In this document: positions 55,102 through 64,000 of the stretch, piece after piece | How positions within the stretch are numbered: the first letter of the stretch is position 1 | Layout: each line of letters opens with the position of its first letter | From: JAGVSZ01 sp963747775 | Lineage (GTDB): Bacteria; Pseudomonadota; Gammaproteobacteria; Burkholderiales; SG8-39 | DNA length: 64,000 nt | Direction: 5' to 3' | NCBI GenBank assembly: GCA_963747775.1 | Contig: CAVVGT010000009.1 | Coordinates: forward strand, 310,001 to 374,000 | Position numbers and translations under genes: made by a program | Notes under the pieces: model-generated | What the model saw: only the letters and a program-made list of their open reading frames with translations | What the model was told of the DNA's origin: nothing | Databases searched by the model: none

Positions 55102-55875
55102 ATGGAGTCCCGTCGCATGAAGTCTCGTGCCATCCCATCGCCCCTGGCGGCCGCGTTGCTCGCCGTCGGTGCGCTCGCCGGCTGCACGGGCACGCCGGAT
55201 TCGAAGCCGGCGGCCGACTACGCTGCGATCGTCGCGGCACCCGATCGCAGCGATGCCGACCGGAAGACCGACGCGCGGCGCGATCCGGTGAAGCTCTTCG
55301 CCTTCACCGGCGTGGGCCCGGGCATGACGGTGCTCGAGATGGGCGCGGGCGGCGGGTACACGGCGGAGATGCTCGCGCGGGCCGTCGCACCGAACGGCAA
55401 GGTGTATGCGCAGGATCAGCCGCCGGTGATGCAGCGCGCGAGCGACGCGTACGCGAGCCGCGCGAGAGGCGCTGCGATGAAGAACGTCGACTACGTGCTG
55501 CGCCCGTTCGAGGATCCGCTCCCGCCGGGGGTGGGCAATCTCGACGTGATCACGTTCTTCTTCGCCTATCACGACACGGTCCACATGGGCGTCGACCGCG
55601 CGAAGATGAATCGGCATCTCTACGAGTTGCTGAAGCCCGGCGGCGTGCTGATCGTCGCGGACCACGCGGCGCGCGCCGGCGACGGTATCGGGGTGACGAA
55701 GAGCCTGCACCGGATCGAAGAGGCGTCGCTCACCAAGGAGATTGAAACGGCCGGGTTCAAGCTGGTCGCGACCGGCGAGTTCCTGCGCCATCCGGAGGAC
55801 AAGCGCGACGTGATCGTGTTCCGCGCGCCGACGCCGGTGGACGAGTTCGTGCTGAAGTTCCAGAAGCCCAGGTGA
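55102..55875 (+). CDS. exported lipoprotein with a class I methyltransferase-like domain
   Basis: A 257-residue protein with a lipobox, LAGC (Cys near residue 28), after a signal peptide; a start at 55117 is also possible. The rest is a Rossmann methyltransferase fold with SAM motif VLEMGAGGGYTAEMLAR and later motifs DVITFFFAYHD and LKPGGVLIVADH. SAM is not normally available in the periplasm, so either the domain has another role or the lipobox is coincidental. Similar exported methyltransferase-like proteins are known in proteobacteria without assigned function. Confidence 0.8.
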   Translation: MESRRMKSRAIPSPLAAALLAVGALAGCTGTPDSKPAADYAAIVAAPDRSDADRKTDARRDPVKLFAFTGVGPGMTVLEMGAGGGYTAEMLARAVAPNGKVYAQDQPPVMQRASDAYASRARGAAMKNVDYVLRPFEDPLPPGVGNLDVITFFFAYHDTVHMGVDRAKMNRHLYELLKPGGVLIVADHAARAGDGIGVTKSLHRIEEASLTKEIETAGFKLVATGEFLRHPEDKRDVIVFRAPTPVDEFVLKFQKPR

Positions 55876-55975
55876 CCGACGGGCGCGTCGCGCGGGCGGC
55901 CGTAACACCGCGCCGACGCCAGCCACCGGGCCCTGCGCGCGCCCGGGGGAACGGGGGTAAAGTCCGGCGCACCCG

Positions 55976-57653
55976 ATGGCCTGCGATCTCCTCATCAGGA
56001 ACGGCACGCTGATCGACGGCACCGGAGCGCCGGCGCGGCGCGCCGACGTGGCCGTCGCGGGCGGGCGCATCGTCGAGATCGGCGACCCGTCGAGGGACAG
56101 CGCCGGCAGGGTGATCGATGCCGCCGGGCTTGTCGTCGCGCCCGGATTCATCGACCCGCACACGCACTACGATGCGCAGATCTGCTGGGACGGCGCCGTG
56201 ACGCCTTCGTCCTGGCACGGCGTGACCTCGGTCGTCATGGGCAACTGCGGCGTCGGCATTGCGCCCTGCCGGCCCGAAGCGCGCGAGATCGCGATGCGGG
56301 ACCTCGTCAACGTGGAAGCGATCCCGTTCGACGTGCTCGACCAGGGCATCACCTGGGACTGGGAGAGCTTCCCGCAGTATCTGGACGCCGCCGCCGCAGC
56401 GCAGGCCCGTCGCTCAACCTCGGCTTCCTCGCGCCGCTCACGCCGTTCCGCCATTACGTCATGGGCGAGGCGTCGATGGAGCGGGCCGCATCGCCGGAGG
56501 AGACGGCGCAGATCAAGGCGCTGCTCGGCGAGGCGATCGACGCCGGCGCGTTCGGCTTCTCCAGGACCATCCTCAACCAGCACCTCGGCTTCCAGGGCCG
56601 GCCGCTCGCCTGCCGCAACGCGAGCCGCGGCGAACTGACGGCGTACGCCAACGCGCTCGAAGGAGCGGCAAGGGCGCGATCGAGATCGCGCTCACGCGCC
56701 AGATCGCCGTGTTGGACGACGACGGACTGGAGCTGCTCGACCTGCTGCTCCGCGAGAGCGCCCGCCCGGTCACCTTCCTCGCGCTGTTCGACCGCGACGA
56801 CCTGCCCGAGGCGGTGCGCGAGACGCTGCGCAAGGCGGCGCCGCTGATCGCGCGCGGCGCGCGCCCGCAGACCTCGCCGCTGCCGCTGACGCGCGAGATC
56901 AACATGCGCAGTCCCTTCTCGTTCGCCGCCTTCCCGTCGTGGAAGCGCGTGTTCGAGGACAAGTCGAAGGCGGCGCAGGCGGCGGTCTACCGCGATCCCG
57001 CCTTCCGCAACCAGTTCCGCGAGGAGCTGAAGCGCCCCGCGGGCTTCGGCAACTGGGCGCGCATCACGGTGCACGAGGTGAAGTCCGCGGCGCTGAAGAA
57101 GCTCGAAGGGCAGACGGTCGCCGACATCGCGGCCGCGCACGGCAAGGACGGCGTCGACGCCTTCCTCGACCTGACGCTCGAGGACGATCTCGACATCGAG
57201 TTCACGATGGCCTCGTTCAACACGCGCGTCGACCGCGTGAGCGAGCTGCTGAACGATCCGAGCGTGCTGATCGGTCTCGGCGACGGCGGCGCCCACGTCG
57301 ACATGCTGTGCGACTCGGGCTATCCCACCTACGTGCTCGGGACCTGGGTGCGCGAGCGCAAGGTGCTGACGCTCGAGGAGGCGGTGCGCCGCATGACCTC
57401 GGACCCGGCCGATTTCTACGGCATCACGGACCGCGGGCGCCTGAAGCCGGGCCTCGCCGCGGACATTGCCATCTTCGATCCGGCCACGGTCGGCTCGGTC
57501 GGTCGACCCGAACGGCGCTACGACCTGCCCGGCGGCGCCAAGCGAATGGTGATGCGCTCGCAAGGCATCGAGTACACCGTCGTGAACGGCGCGGTCACCT
57601 GGGAGCGGGGTGCGCTCACCGGCGCTGCGGCGGGACGCGTGCTGCGGTCCTGA
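55976..57653 (+). pseudogene. N-acyl-D-amino-acid deacylase family amidohydrolase, two frame breaks
   Basis: Starts at ATG 55976 with DLLIRNGTLIDGTGAPARRADVAV and the metal site GFIDPHTHYDAQ. Coding shifts frame near 56.40 kb and 56.66 kb but continues with AFGFSRT, FLALFDRDD, IGLGDGGAHVDM and the C-terminal LADIAIFDP beta-domain, about 560 residues in all. D-aminoacylases deacylate N-acyl-D-amino acids using zinc. Both breaks are consistent with single-base losses, so the gene may be intact in the organism. Confidence 0.8.
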
Positions 57654-57701
57654 AAACGCGCGCTGCGGCGTCCTACTTGTCATCTGAAGGGGGAAGTACG
57701 T

Positions 57702-58683
57702 ATGCGTCAGAACATCGTCGTCTTCGCAGCCGCAGCGCTCGCCCTGAGTGCAGGCTTGCTCCCGGGAAATACCGCGCATGCGCAGAGCTTCCCCACTCGG
57801 CCGGTCACCATCGTCGTGCCCTATCCGCCCGGCGGACTGATCGACCTGGTGGCGCGCATCATCCAGCCGCGGTTGCAGGCCGAGCTCGGCCAGTCGGTGG
57901 TCATCGACAACCGCTCGGGCGCCGGAGGCAACGTCGGCGCCGAGATCGTCGTGCGCGCAGCGCCGGACGGGCACACCTTGCTGCTCGCCAATCCGTCGCT
58001 CGGCATCAGCCCGCACATCTATCCCAACCTGAGCTACCGGCCGCTCACGGATTTCGCTTACGTCGGGCAGTACGGCACGGTGCCGAACGTGCTGGTGGTG
58101 AATCCGTCACTGCCGGTGAAGTCGGTGCAGGAGCTGATCGACGTACGCGCGGAAGAATCCCGGCAAGCTCAACTACGCCTCGAACGGCTTCGGCACTTCG
58201 CCACAGATGTCGATGGAGCTGTTCAAGGGCATGACCGGGACCTTCATCGTGCACATTCCGTTCCGCGGCAGCGGCCCCGCGCAGGCCTCCATCCTCGCCA
58301 ACGAGACGCAGCTGATGTTCGACAACGTCCCGCCGCAGCTGCCGCACATCAAGTCCGGCAAGGTGCGCCCGCTGGCGGTCACCAGCCTGGAGCGCTCCAA
58401 GGCGCTGCCCGATATCCCGACGCTCGATGAGGTCGGCCTGAAGGGCTATCAGGTGACGGCCTGGTTCGGGCTGGTCGCGCCGGCGAAAACGCCGCGCGAG
58501 GTGGTCATGCGGCTCAACCAGGCGCTGAACCGCACGACGCAGGACCCCCAGGTGAACGAGAGCCTCCTGTCCCGCGGCGCCACGGTGATTCAGGGCACGC
58601 CGGAGGACTTCTACAATTTCGTCAAGGCCGAGCTCGAGAAGTGGGGCCCGGTGGTGAAGCGCGCCGGCGTGGTGGCCGAATAG
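57702..58683 (+). pseudogene. Bug/TctC tripartite-tricarboxylate transporter binding protein, one frame break
   Basis: A signal peptide ending NTAHAQ is followed by FPTRPVTIVVPYPPGGLIDLVAR, the Bug N-terminus. The frame shifts near 58.15 kb, then NYASNGFGTSPQMSMELFKGMTG, VHIPFRGSGPAQ and the C-terminal helix finish the roughly 325-residue protein. It binds carboxylates in the periplasm. Adjacent to the D-aminoacylase gene, it probably supplies or captures an acyl or amino-acid derivative. No TctAB permease genes are in the window. Confidence 0.8.
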
Positions 58684-58689
58684 GGTCGC

Positions 58690-59466
58690 TCAACCGGTCC
58701 CGTCGCGAAGACGGTCGTCCGGGTCCATCGCGTCGTCCTGCGTCAGCGCAAGGAGCGCGTCGGCGTACCAGGCGCAGTTGAGATCCAGGCGTTCATCCTG
58801 CTGCACGTCGCGATCGGCGACGTCCATCCGGGCCGCGTGGACGCCGAGCAGCATCCACGGGAGTTCCGCCCGACCGGCACCCTGAGTCGCATCGCGCGCG
58901 ACCACCGGTGCGCCGCTCGTGCCGCGGTGCATCCGTGCATCGGTCAGAAAATATCCGTTGCCCTGAAACCGGATCCCGAACGCCGACGCGATGACCGCCT
59001 GCCGCGCGACCGGGAGGCGATGCAGGGTGTCGTGAAAGCCCAGCGGGAAGCCGACGATCAGCACCGACGTTCCCACTTCGATCTGATCGAGCTGCTTCAC
59101 CAGGTGAGCAGGCGTGAACGGGTGGGAGAGCAACGTCTCGGGCAGAGCCGGACGCTCGAGTTCGACCGCGACCACGTCGATCGTGCCGGCCGAGTCCCGC
59201 ACCTCCCGCCAGACCGGTGTCCGGTTCCGGTAGAGCGGGATCGAGAACTGCGTCGTCAGCGCCACGTTCTCCGGCGCCACGTGCAGCTCGATCTCCAGCC
59301 GATCCGGGCGATGACCGCTCGCCTCGTCGAGCACCACGTGCCGGTTCGTCACGAGGAACAGCCGCTGATCCCGCGCGAAGAAGAAGCCGGTCGCATTGGT
59401 CAGGCGCTGCTGTCCGAACAGCGTCGTGACGCGCGTGACGGCGAGCAGCAGCGATTCGATCTTCAT
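58690..59466 (-). CDS. trypsin-like peptidase domain protein
   Basis: A 258-residue protein from ATG 59466. The triad is visible: His in VTNRHVVLD, Asp in GTIDVVAVEL and Ser in MHRGTSGAPVV. There is no signal peptide, so it may act in the cytosol, unlike most trypsin-fold proteases. It overlaps the upstream methyltransferase by 4 bp (ATGA), implying coupled expression. Confidence 0.82.
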   Translation of the reverse strand: MKIESLLLAVTRVTTLFGQQRLTNATGFFFARDQRLFLVTNRHVVLDEASGHRPDRLEIELHVAPENVALTTQFSIPLYRNRTPVWREVRDSAGTIDVVAVELERPALPETLLSHPFTPAHLVKQLDQIEVGTSVLIVGFPLGFHDTLHRLPVARQAVIASAFGIRFQGNGYFLTDARMHRGTSGAPVVARDATQGAGRAELPWMLLGVHAARMDVADRDVQQDERLDLNCAWYADALLALTQDDAMDPDDRLRDGTG

Positions 59467-60092
59467 GCGCACCTCCGCCAGACGCTCGCCAGCCAGGGCT
59501 GCCGCTCGCGCGGCAGGCCGGCGGGCGGTAGTAGTGCGTCGAGCTCGACGAACCCCGCGGCCGACAGGTAGCGGCGCCAATTCTCGAGATCGTGGTACGC
59601 GCCGTAGCGTCCGCCGCTCCAGCCTTCCACGTTGTGGCCGTGCGGGTTCGAGCTGAACAGCACGCCGCCCGGCTTCAGCGTTGCGTGCAATTCCAGCAAC
59701 ACGCGCGGCAATTCCTGGCTGGGGACGTGAAACAGCGCGGCGTTCGCGAACACGCCGTCGAACCGCGCCTGCGGCAGGTCGAGCTTGAGGAAGTCCTGCT
59801 GCCACACCTCGCAGCCGCTGTCGGCACGCGCCATCTCGGCGAAGCGCGCGGCGCCCTCCAGGCCGACCGCGATGTGGCCGAGGCCGGTAAACACCTTGAG
59901 ATCGCGACCCGGCCCGCAGCCGAGATCGAGGATCGTGAACGGCGGCGCGCCCTCGATGCATTGCAGCAGCGCGGCGATATTCTGGCTGACGTCGTGATCC
60001 TGCGTGCCTCGCCGAAAATCCTCGGCACGCTGGTTGTAATGCTCGAGGGTCAGGCGGGCGAGCTCGTGAAGAGCTCGCGGACTCAGCGTCAT
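59463..60092 (-). CDS. class I SAM-dependent methyltransferase
   Basis: A 209-residue methyltransferase from ATG 60092. Motif I is ILDLGCGPGRDLKVF and motif II QARFDGVFANAALFHV, with LHATLKPGGVLFSSN for motif III. The substrate is unknown. It is first in a two-gene operon with the trypsin-like protein. Confidence 0.88.
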   Translation of the reverse strand: MTLSPRALHELARLTLEHYNQRAEDFRRGTQDHDVSQNIAALLQCIEGAPPFTILDLGCGPGRDLKVFTGLGHIAVGLEGAARFAEMARADSGCEVWQQDFLKLDLPQARFDGVFANAALFHVPSQELPRVLLELHATLKPGGVLFSSNPHGHNVEGWSGGRYGAYHDLENWRRYLSAAGFVELDALLPPAGLPRERQPWLASVWRRCA

Positions 60093-60525
60093 TTCGGATT
60101 CATCGCCACGCGGTCCTTCCCGTCGGCCCGCTTCCGGCTGCCTTCGCAGCGCACGACGAGGGCTCGTATGGCGGCGATGATACGGGACCGCCCGCGAGCG
60201 GGGCGTCATGCGCTCATGAACAACGCGGCCCCCTAAAGCGGCCGCCTACCCTAGGACTAGGAAGCCGGAGCTGCTCGGCGAGTCGCGCCGCTCACTGCGG
60301 GGCCCCGCGACGAAGCGGAGTGCGCTCAGCGGGAAATTCCCTTCCCAATCCCAGCCCATCGACCGGCAGCAACAGCGATGTCGCGGCCGAATCAGACTGA
60401 CCACGCGGTCGAAAGGCCGACGCTTCATGCGGATGCGATGGGCAGACCACCCGGAGCTATGGCATCTGGACGATCATCTGCGCGCGGCGACCGTCGGTCC
60501 GCACGCCGGCGTACAGACCCCTCTT
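60093..60525. other. intergenic stretch without a convincing gene
   Basis: Beyond the dispersed repeat at 60258-60394, I see no conserved frame, no good ribosome site and no recognisable RNA. The frames that stay open are arginine- and proline-rich. Confidence 0.5.
60258..60394 (+). repeat. dispersed intergenic repeat, copy 2
   Basis: Counterpart of 47403-47541: 40 of 44 identical in block 1 and 14 of 14 in block 2 with near-equal spacing. Same orientation, 12.9 kb apart. Confidence 0.6.
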
Positions 60526-60744
60526 CTACCCCGAAGCAGGCTCGACGCGGGTTGGCCGATGCGGCGCTTCGGGCGCCGCTTGACCCGGTCGCTCAAGAGA
60601 GACTCTGCCTTGCGCTTCCTTGACGATGTGCTGGCTGGTCCGCTCCCATTTCCGGCGGCGTGCTTCATCCGACATGGCGGACGCGAGCGCCGCGCGGGGC
60701 GGGGCCGCCAGATCGAACGCCGACAGCAATGGGTCGAGTTCCAT
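60526..60744 (-). CDS. possible small soluble protein
   Basis: A 72-residue frame, MELDPLLSAFDLAAPP...KWERTSQHIVKEAQG. It has a protein-like acidic start and helical middle, but no clear ribosome site and no recognised family. A real gene is possible, not shown. Confidence 0.3.
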   Translation of the reverse strand: MELDPLLSAFDLAAPPRAALASAMSDEARRRKWERTSQHIVKEAQGRVSLERPGQAAPEAPHRPTRVEPASG

Positions 60745-60798
60745 GCGCTACACCATCCGCAATCTCACCCCGGATCGGAGCCACTCCATCATAGGCCT

Positions 60799-60828
60799 CC
60801 CGGGGGGCGGCACCCCGGGTTTACTTTG
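60799..60828 (+). terminator. Rho-independent terminator-like hairpin
   Basis: CCCGGGG (60799-60805) pairs with CCCCGGG (60813-60819) over a 7-nt loop and is followed by TTTACTTT. This reads as a terminator on the plus strand, though no convincing plus-strand gene lies just before it. Confidence 0.5.
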
Positions 60829-60992
60829 GTGTCGGCTGAGGAAGGGTCGAGTGCCGGCCAACCGACGAGTCCCCCGCGCAGATCGTCTGATTTGTGTCGC
60901 ACACGCTCGACCTCCCGACTCGGTGGCGACCGAGCGCGGAAGCATGCGAAAGCGCTCGAAAAGTTGCGCGCTTTCGCGTAAAGTGCGGGACT

Positions 60993-61009
60993 GTGCTGCA
61001 TTGCAGCAC
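60993..61009. promoter_or_regulatory. 17-bp palindrome in the helicase leader
   Basis: GTGCTGCA-T-TGCAGCAC is a perfect inverted repeat about 95 bp before the helicase ATG; it could be an operator or a leader hairpin. The 350 bp before the helicase hold nothing else I can name. Confidence 0.4.
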
Positions 61010-61103
61010 CTCGCCCCCGACCCTTTTCCAGGTTCCGTCGAAAGATTTCCTTTCGGTTTGGCATAGCGGTTTCAGGTTGGCGCCAATCACAGGAAAGGAC
61101 TCC

Positions 61104-62377
<1,274 letters not shown>

Positions 62378-62470
62378 GCCGGCACTACGCTCGATCCGGC
62401 GTCCCGGCTCGCGGACGTCCGGCACGGCCCGGAGACCGTCGCAACGGCCTCACCTCACGCGGGTCGCCCG

Positions 62471-62605
62471 TCAGCCCTTCTTGCCGGGGAAGGAACCGAT
62501 CGGCTTGCCCTGTGTCGGCATGAACGGCGCTGCCGGACCGGCAGGCTTCTTCGGCTGCTTGGGCTTCTTGGCTTCACGATTGCTGCGTTGCTGACCTTTC
62601 GGCAT
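62471..62605 (-). CDS. tiny basic conserved protein (MPKGQQRSN type)
   Basis: A 44-residue protein on the minus strand behind AGGAGAAC: MPKGQQRSNREAKKPKQPKK, then FMPTQGKPIGSFPGKKG. It is lysine-rich and likely disordered. I recognise similar proteins in other betaproteobacteria, all without function. It is convergent with the helicase gene. Confidence 0.75.
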   Translation of the reverse strand: MPKGQQRSNREAKKPKQPKKPAGPAAPFMPTQGKPIGSFPGKKG

Positions 62606-62927
62606 TCGAGTTCTCCTGAAAAGGGACGCATCCTCGGATTACGGTTCGATTATCCGCGTTTGTGACCGGAACGCGGAACGCGCGCCCGGGGCGGTTCGTC
62701 CCGATTCGGGATGCAGCCCTCGCGGTCGATGCGCGATGATCGCTCCAGGAATTGTCCGATCGCCTCTTGCAAACCGCGTCGACGGCCCCATGTCGCTCGG
62801 GTCGAATTCGCTTTGGGTCGGCCCGCAGTATCCCCTCCAGGGTGCCACTTCCGGACTATTCCCTCGGTGATTTGATGCCCCGCGCACTAGGGCGCAGGTC
62901 AACGTCGCACCTCTACTGGAGGGTTTC
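62606..62927. other. gap between the tiny basic gene and cspA
   Basis: The gap holds two divergent promoter regions and, on its right side, the presumed long cspA 5' UTR. No gene is seen. CTGGAGGG is the cspA ribosome site, 6 bp before its ATG. Confidence 0.5.
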
Positions 62928-63134
62928 ATGTCTACAGGCACCGTCAAGTTTTTCAACACGGCGAAGGGTTTCGGCTTCATTCGTCCCGACGACGGCTCGA
63001 AGGATGTCTTCGTGCACGTCTCGGCCGTCGAGCGCGCCGGGATCGGCACGCTCAACGAAGGGCAGAAGCTCTCCTACGAGCTCGAGCAGGGAAGGGACGG
63101 CAAGTCGTCCGCCGGCGAGCTGAAAGCGCTCTAA
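62928..63134 (+). CDS. cold-shock protein CspA family
   Basis: A 68-residue single-stranded nucleic acid chaperone. RNP1 (GKGFGFI, as AKGFGFIRPDDG) and RNP2 (VFVHVSAV) are both present. Start chosen by CTGGAGGGTTTC. It lies beside an RhlE-like helicase, the usual cold-response pairing. A GC-rich hairpin follows. Confidence 0.96.
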   Translation: MSTGTVKFFNTAKGFGFIRPDDGSKDVFVHVSAVERAGIGTLNEGQKLSYELEQGRDGKSSAGELKAL

Positions 63135-63143
63135 GACGCTGTC

Positions 63144-63171
63144 CGCGGGGGCGGTGCTCGCCGCCTCCGCG
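63144..63171 (+). terminator. cspA terminator-like hairpin
   Basis: An 11-bp stem (63144-63154 with 63161-63171, one G-T pair) with a 6-nt loop starts 9 bp after the cspA stop. It lacks a strong T-run. Confidence 0.5.
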
Positions 63172-63410
63172 TCTCGCCGCGGTGAGCATTACCCGGCCCT
63201 GCCGGACTTCACCGCAGTCTCGACCGGCTTGACGTTCCGGCCTGCCGGTCCGTTCGCGGACCCGTCGCACGGATCCGCACAGCACCCCTCCCCCGACTCC
63301 GACGCCCCCCTTCGAGCGCGCGTCATCGACGACGCGGCCAACGGCCGGACGCGAAGGGCATTATTCTTGTTCCTTTCGTCAACTGCAGAGCCCATCGCAA
63401 AGGATCCCGT

Positions 63411-63566
63411 ATGGCCAAACCGAACTATGCGTTCGCCAAGCGACAGAGAGATCTCGCCAAGAAGCAGAAGAAGGAGGAGAAGCGGCAGCGAAAGGCGGCA
63501 ACGCAGCCCGACCGGCCTGCGGAGGCACAGCCTCAAACGCCCGGCGAGGAAGCGACCAAGTCCTGA
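63411..63566 (+). CDS. tiny lysine-rich conserved protein (MAKPNYAFAKRQRDLAKK type)
   Basis: A 51-residue protein behind AAGGA. The first 28 residues are a charged helix rich in Lys, Arg and Gln (FAKRQRDLAKKQKKEEKRQRK); the rest is disordered and acidic. Similar proteins occur next to cold-shock genes in betaproteobacteria; function unknown. An RNA-binding role is an inference from its charge. The 275-bp gap before it contains only the cspA hairpin. Confidence 0.75.
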   Translation: MAKPNYAFAKRQRDLAKKQKKEEKRQRKAATQPDRPAEAQPQTPGEEATKS

Positions 63567-63653
63567 CCTGCGCGGAGGCCCCGCGCCACCCGGCCTTAGA
63601 TCACGAACGCTCGGGAATGCTGCAGGCAGCCGACGAACCGGCCACTGCCAAGA

Positions 63654-63747
63654 GCGTATAGTGGCTCGTCTGCAGAGGCGCTAGCACTTCCCACCTCCCC
63701 GCCCCCGATTGGCGACCCCGGGCCGTTTTGCTGCTGCGGGGCTCGCA
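63654..63747 (+). promoter_or_regulatory. conserved GC-rich leader, copy B
   Basis: About 80% identical to 31506-31601, again starting GCGTATAGTG and ending just before the start codon. CCCCG (63716-63720) can pair with CGGGG (63737-63741), the same hairpin position as copy A. Confidence 0.5.
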
Positions 63748-64000
63748 ATGCGCGTGGTCGAAAGAATCTCCGGCACCGCCGGGCGCTACGTGCTGACCGG
63801 CACGGTCTCTCTGGACGAACGCGGCCAGTACATCGCCCGCGCCACGACCTGCATTCTCACGCTCAGTCCGCGCCGGCGCGCCTCCCAGTCGGTCGCGACG
63901 GCGAACGCAAGCGGCCCCGATCTCGAGGCGACCGGCGCTTCGGCACCGGAAGCAAGGACGCGCCTTTGCATCGCAGCCCGGGAGCAGCTCGACGCCACCG
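63748..64000 (+). CDS. paralogue of the small gene at 31602, 3' end cut by window
   Basis: The first 84 residues of a protein starting MRVVERISGTAGRYVLTGTV. It matches the gene at 31602 throughout (ERI-GTA--YVL-GTVS-DE-G-Y-A; GASAPEARTRLC). The stop lies beyond the window. The family is not recognised. Two copies in one 64-kb window, each with the same leader, argue for a duplicated regulated gene. Confidence 0.65.
   Translation, partial: MRVVERISGTAGRYVLTGTVSLDERGQYIARATTCILTLSPRRRASQSVATANASGPDLEATGASAPEARTRLCIAAREQLDAT

Noticed and set aside
60427..60981. 184-codon plus-strand frame before the helicase
   Set aside because: Composition is shadow-like (Arg/His/Pro-rich), it runs through a terminator-like hairpin and has no recognised domain.

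Overview
The window is high-GC DNA (roughly two thirds G+C) with bacterial gene density, short Shine-Dalgarno spacings and overlapping ATGA gene junctions. A betaproteobacterium, probably Burkholderiales-like, is suggested by the Bug-type tripartite-tricarboxylate binding proteins (one full, one miniature), the fluoroacetate-dehalogenase-like hydrolase, Prx-Grx/OxyR, and the small DUF3309/DUF3096/DUF3562/lmo0937-type stress proteins. This is inference from gene content; there is no rRNA or tRNA to anchor it. No CRISPR array, complete insertion sequence, tRNA or rRNA was seen.

Layout. 1-4 kb: a truncated alpha/beta hydrolase, a TPR-2OG oxygenase and a CaiB/BaiF CoA-transferase. 3.8-5.6 kb: a peroxiredoxin-glutaredoxin gene divergent from oxyR with a full-length OxyR site between them. 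5.6-9.6 kb: an HtrA-like protease, MoxR ATPase, DUF58 and VWA operon. 9.6-13.1 kb: an exported DUF6282 amidohydrolase, small exported proteins, a TauD-like dioxygenase and a haloacetate dehalogenase-like hydrolase. 13.1-21.2 kb: a CUT1-type ABC transporter with a HisD-family dehydrogenase, divergent from a thiamine-diphosphate enzyme and a RidA protein, which looks like a catabolic island. 21.2-24.9 kb: an FMN reductase, pirin and azoreductase divergent from a LysR regulator. 24.9-31.3 kb: redox and exported proteins (cytochrome c-P460 fusion, cytochrome-streptogramin-lyase-like fusion, CotA-like multicopper oxidase) mixed with broken genes. 32-40.7 kb: a giant cyclic beta-1,2-glucan synthase with many frame breaks, followed by a transglutaminase-like protein.

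42-50.4 kb is a stress island: OmpA lipoprotein, SOD, several tiny membrane proteins, two Crp/Fnr regulators, a proteasome-like Ntn hydrolase and a GlsB/YeaQ-type protein. A recurring CRP-geometry palindrome (TGTGCGC-N2-GCGCACA) lies upstream of most of these genes, and in several cases sits about 41 bp before a plausible transcription start. I regard this as the best candidate for an undescribed system in the window.

50.4-60.1 kb holds an XRE-STAND-TPR regulator divergent from a methyltransferase and a truncated haemoglobin, an exported lipoprotein methyltransferase, a frame-broken D-aminoacylase and Bug protein, and a methyltransferase/trypsin-like peptidase pair. 60-64 kb is a cold-shock cluster: a frame-broken RhlE-type helicase, cspA and two tiny basic proteins. 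It ends in a partial gene that is a paralogue of a small gene at 31.6 kb, sharing its leader.

Frame breaks are concentrated at about 25-27, 32-39, 56-58 and 61-62 kb. Coding potential continues across each break and in-frame stops are rare, so many could be sequence or assembly errors rather than true decay. By contrast the MFS, lipase, Crp, kinase and OmpA fragments are truncated or deleted and look like genuine remnants.
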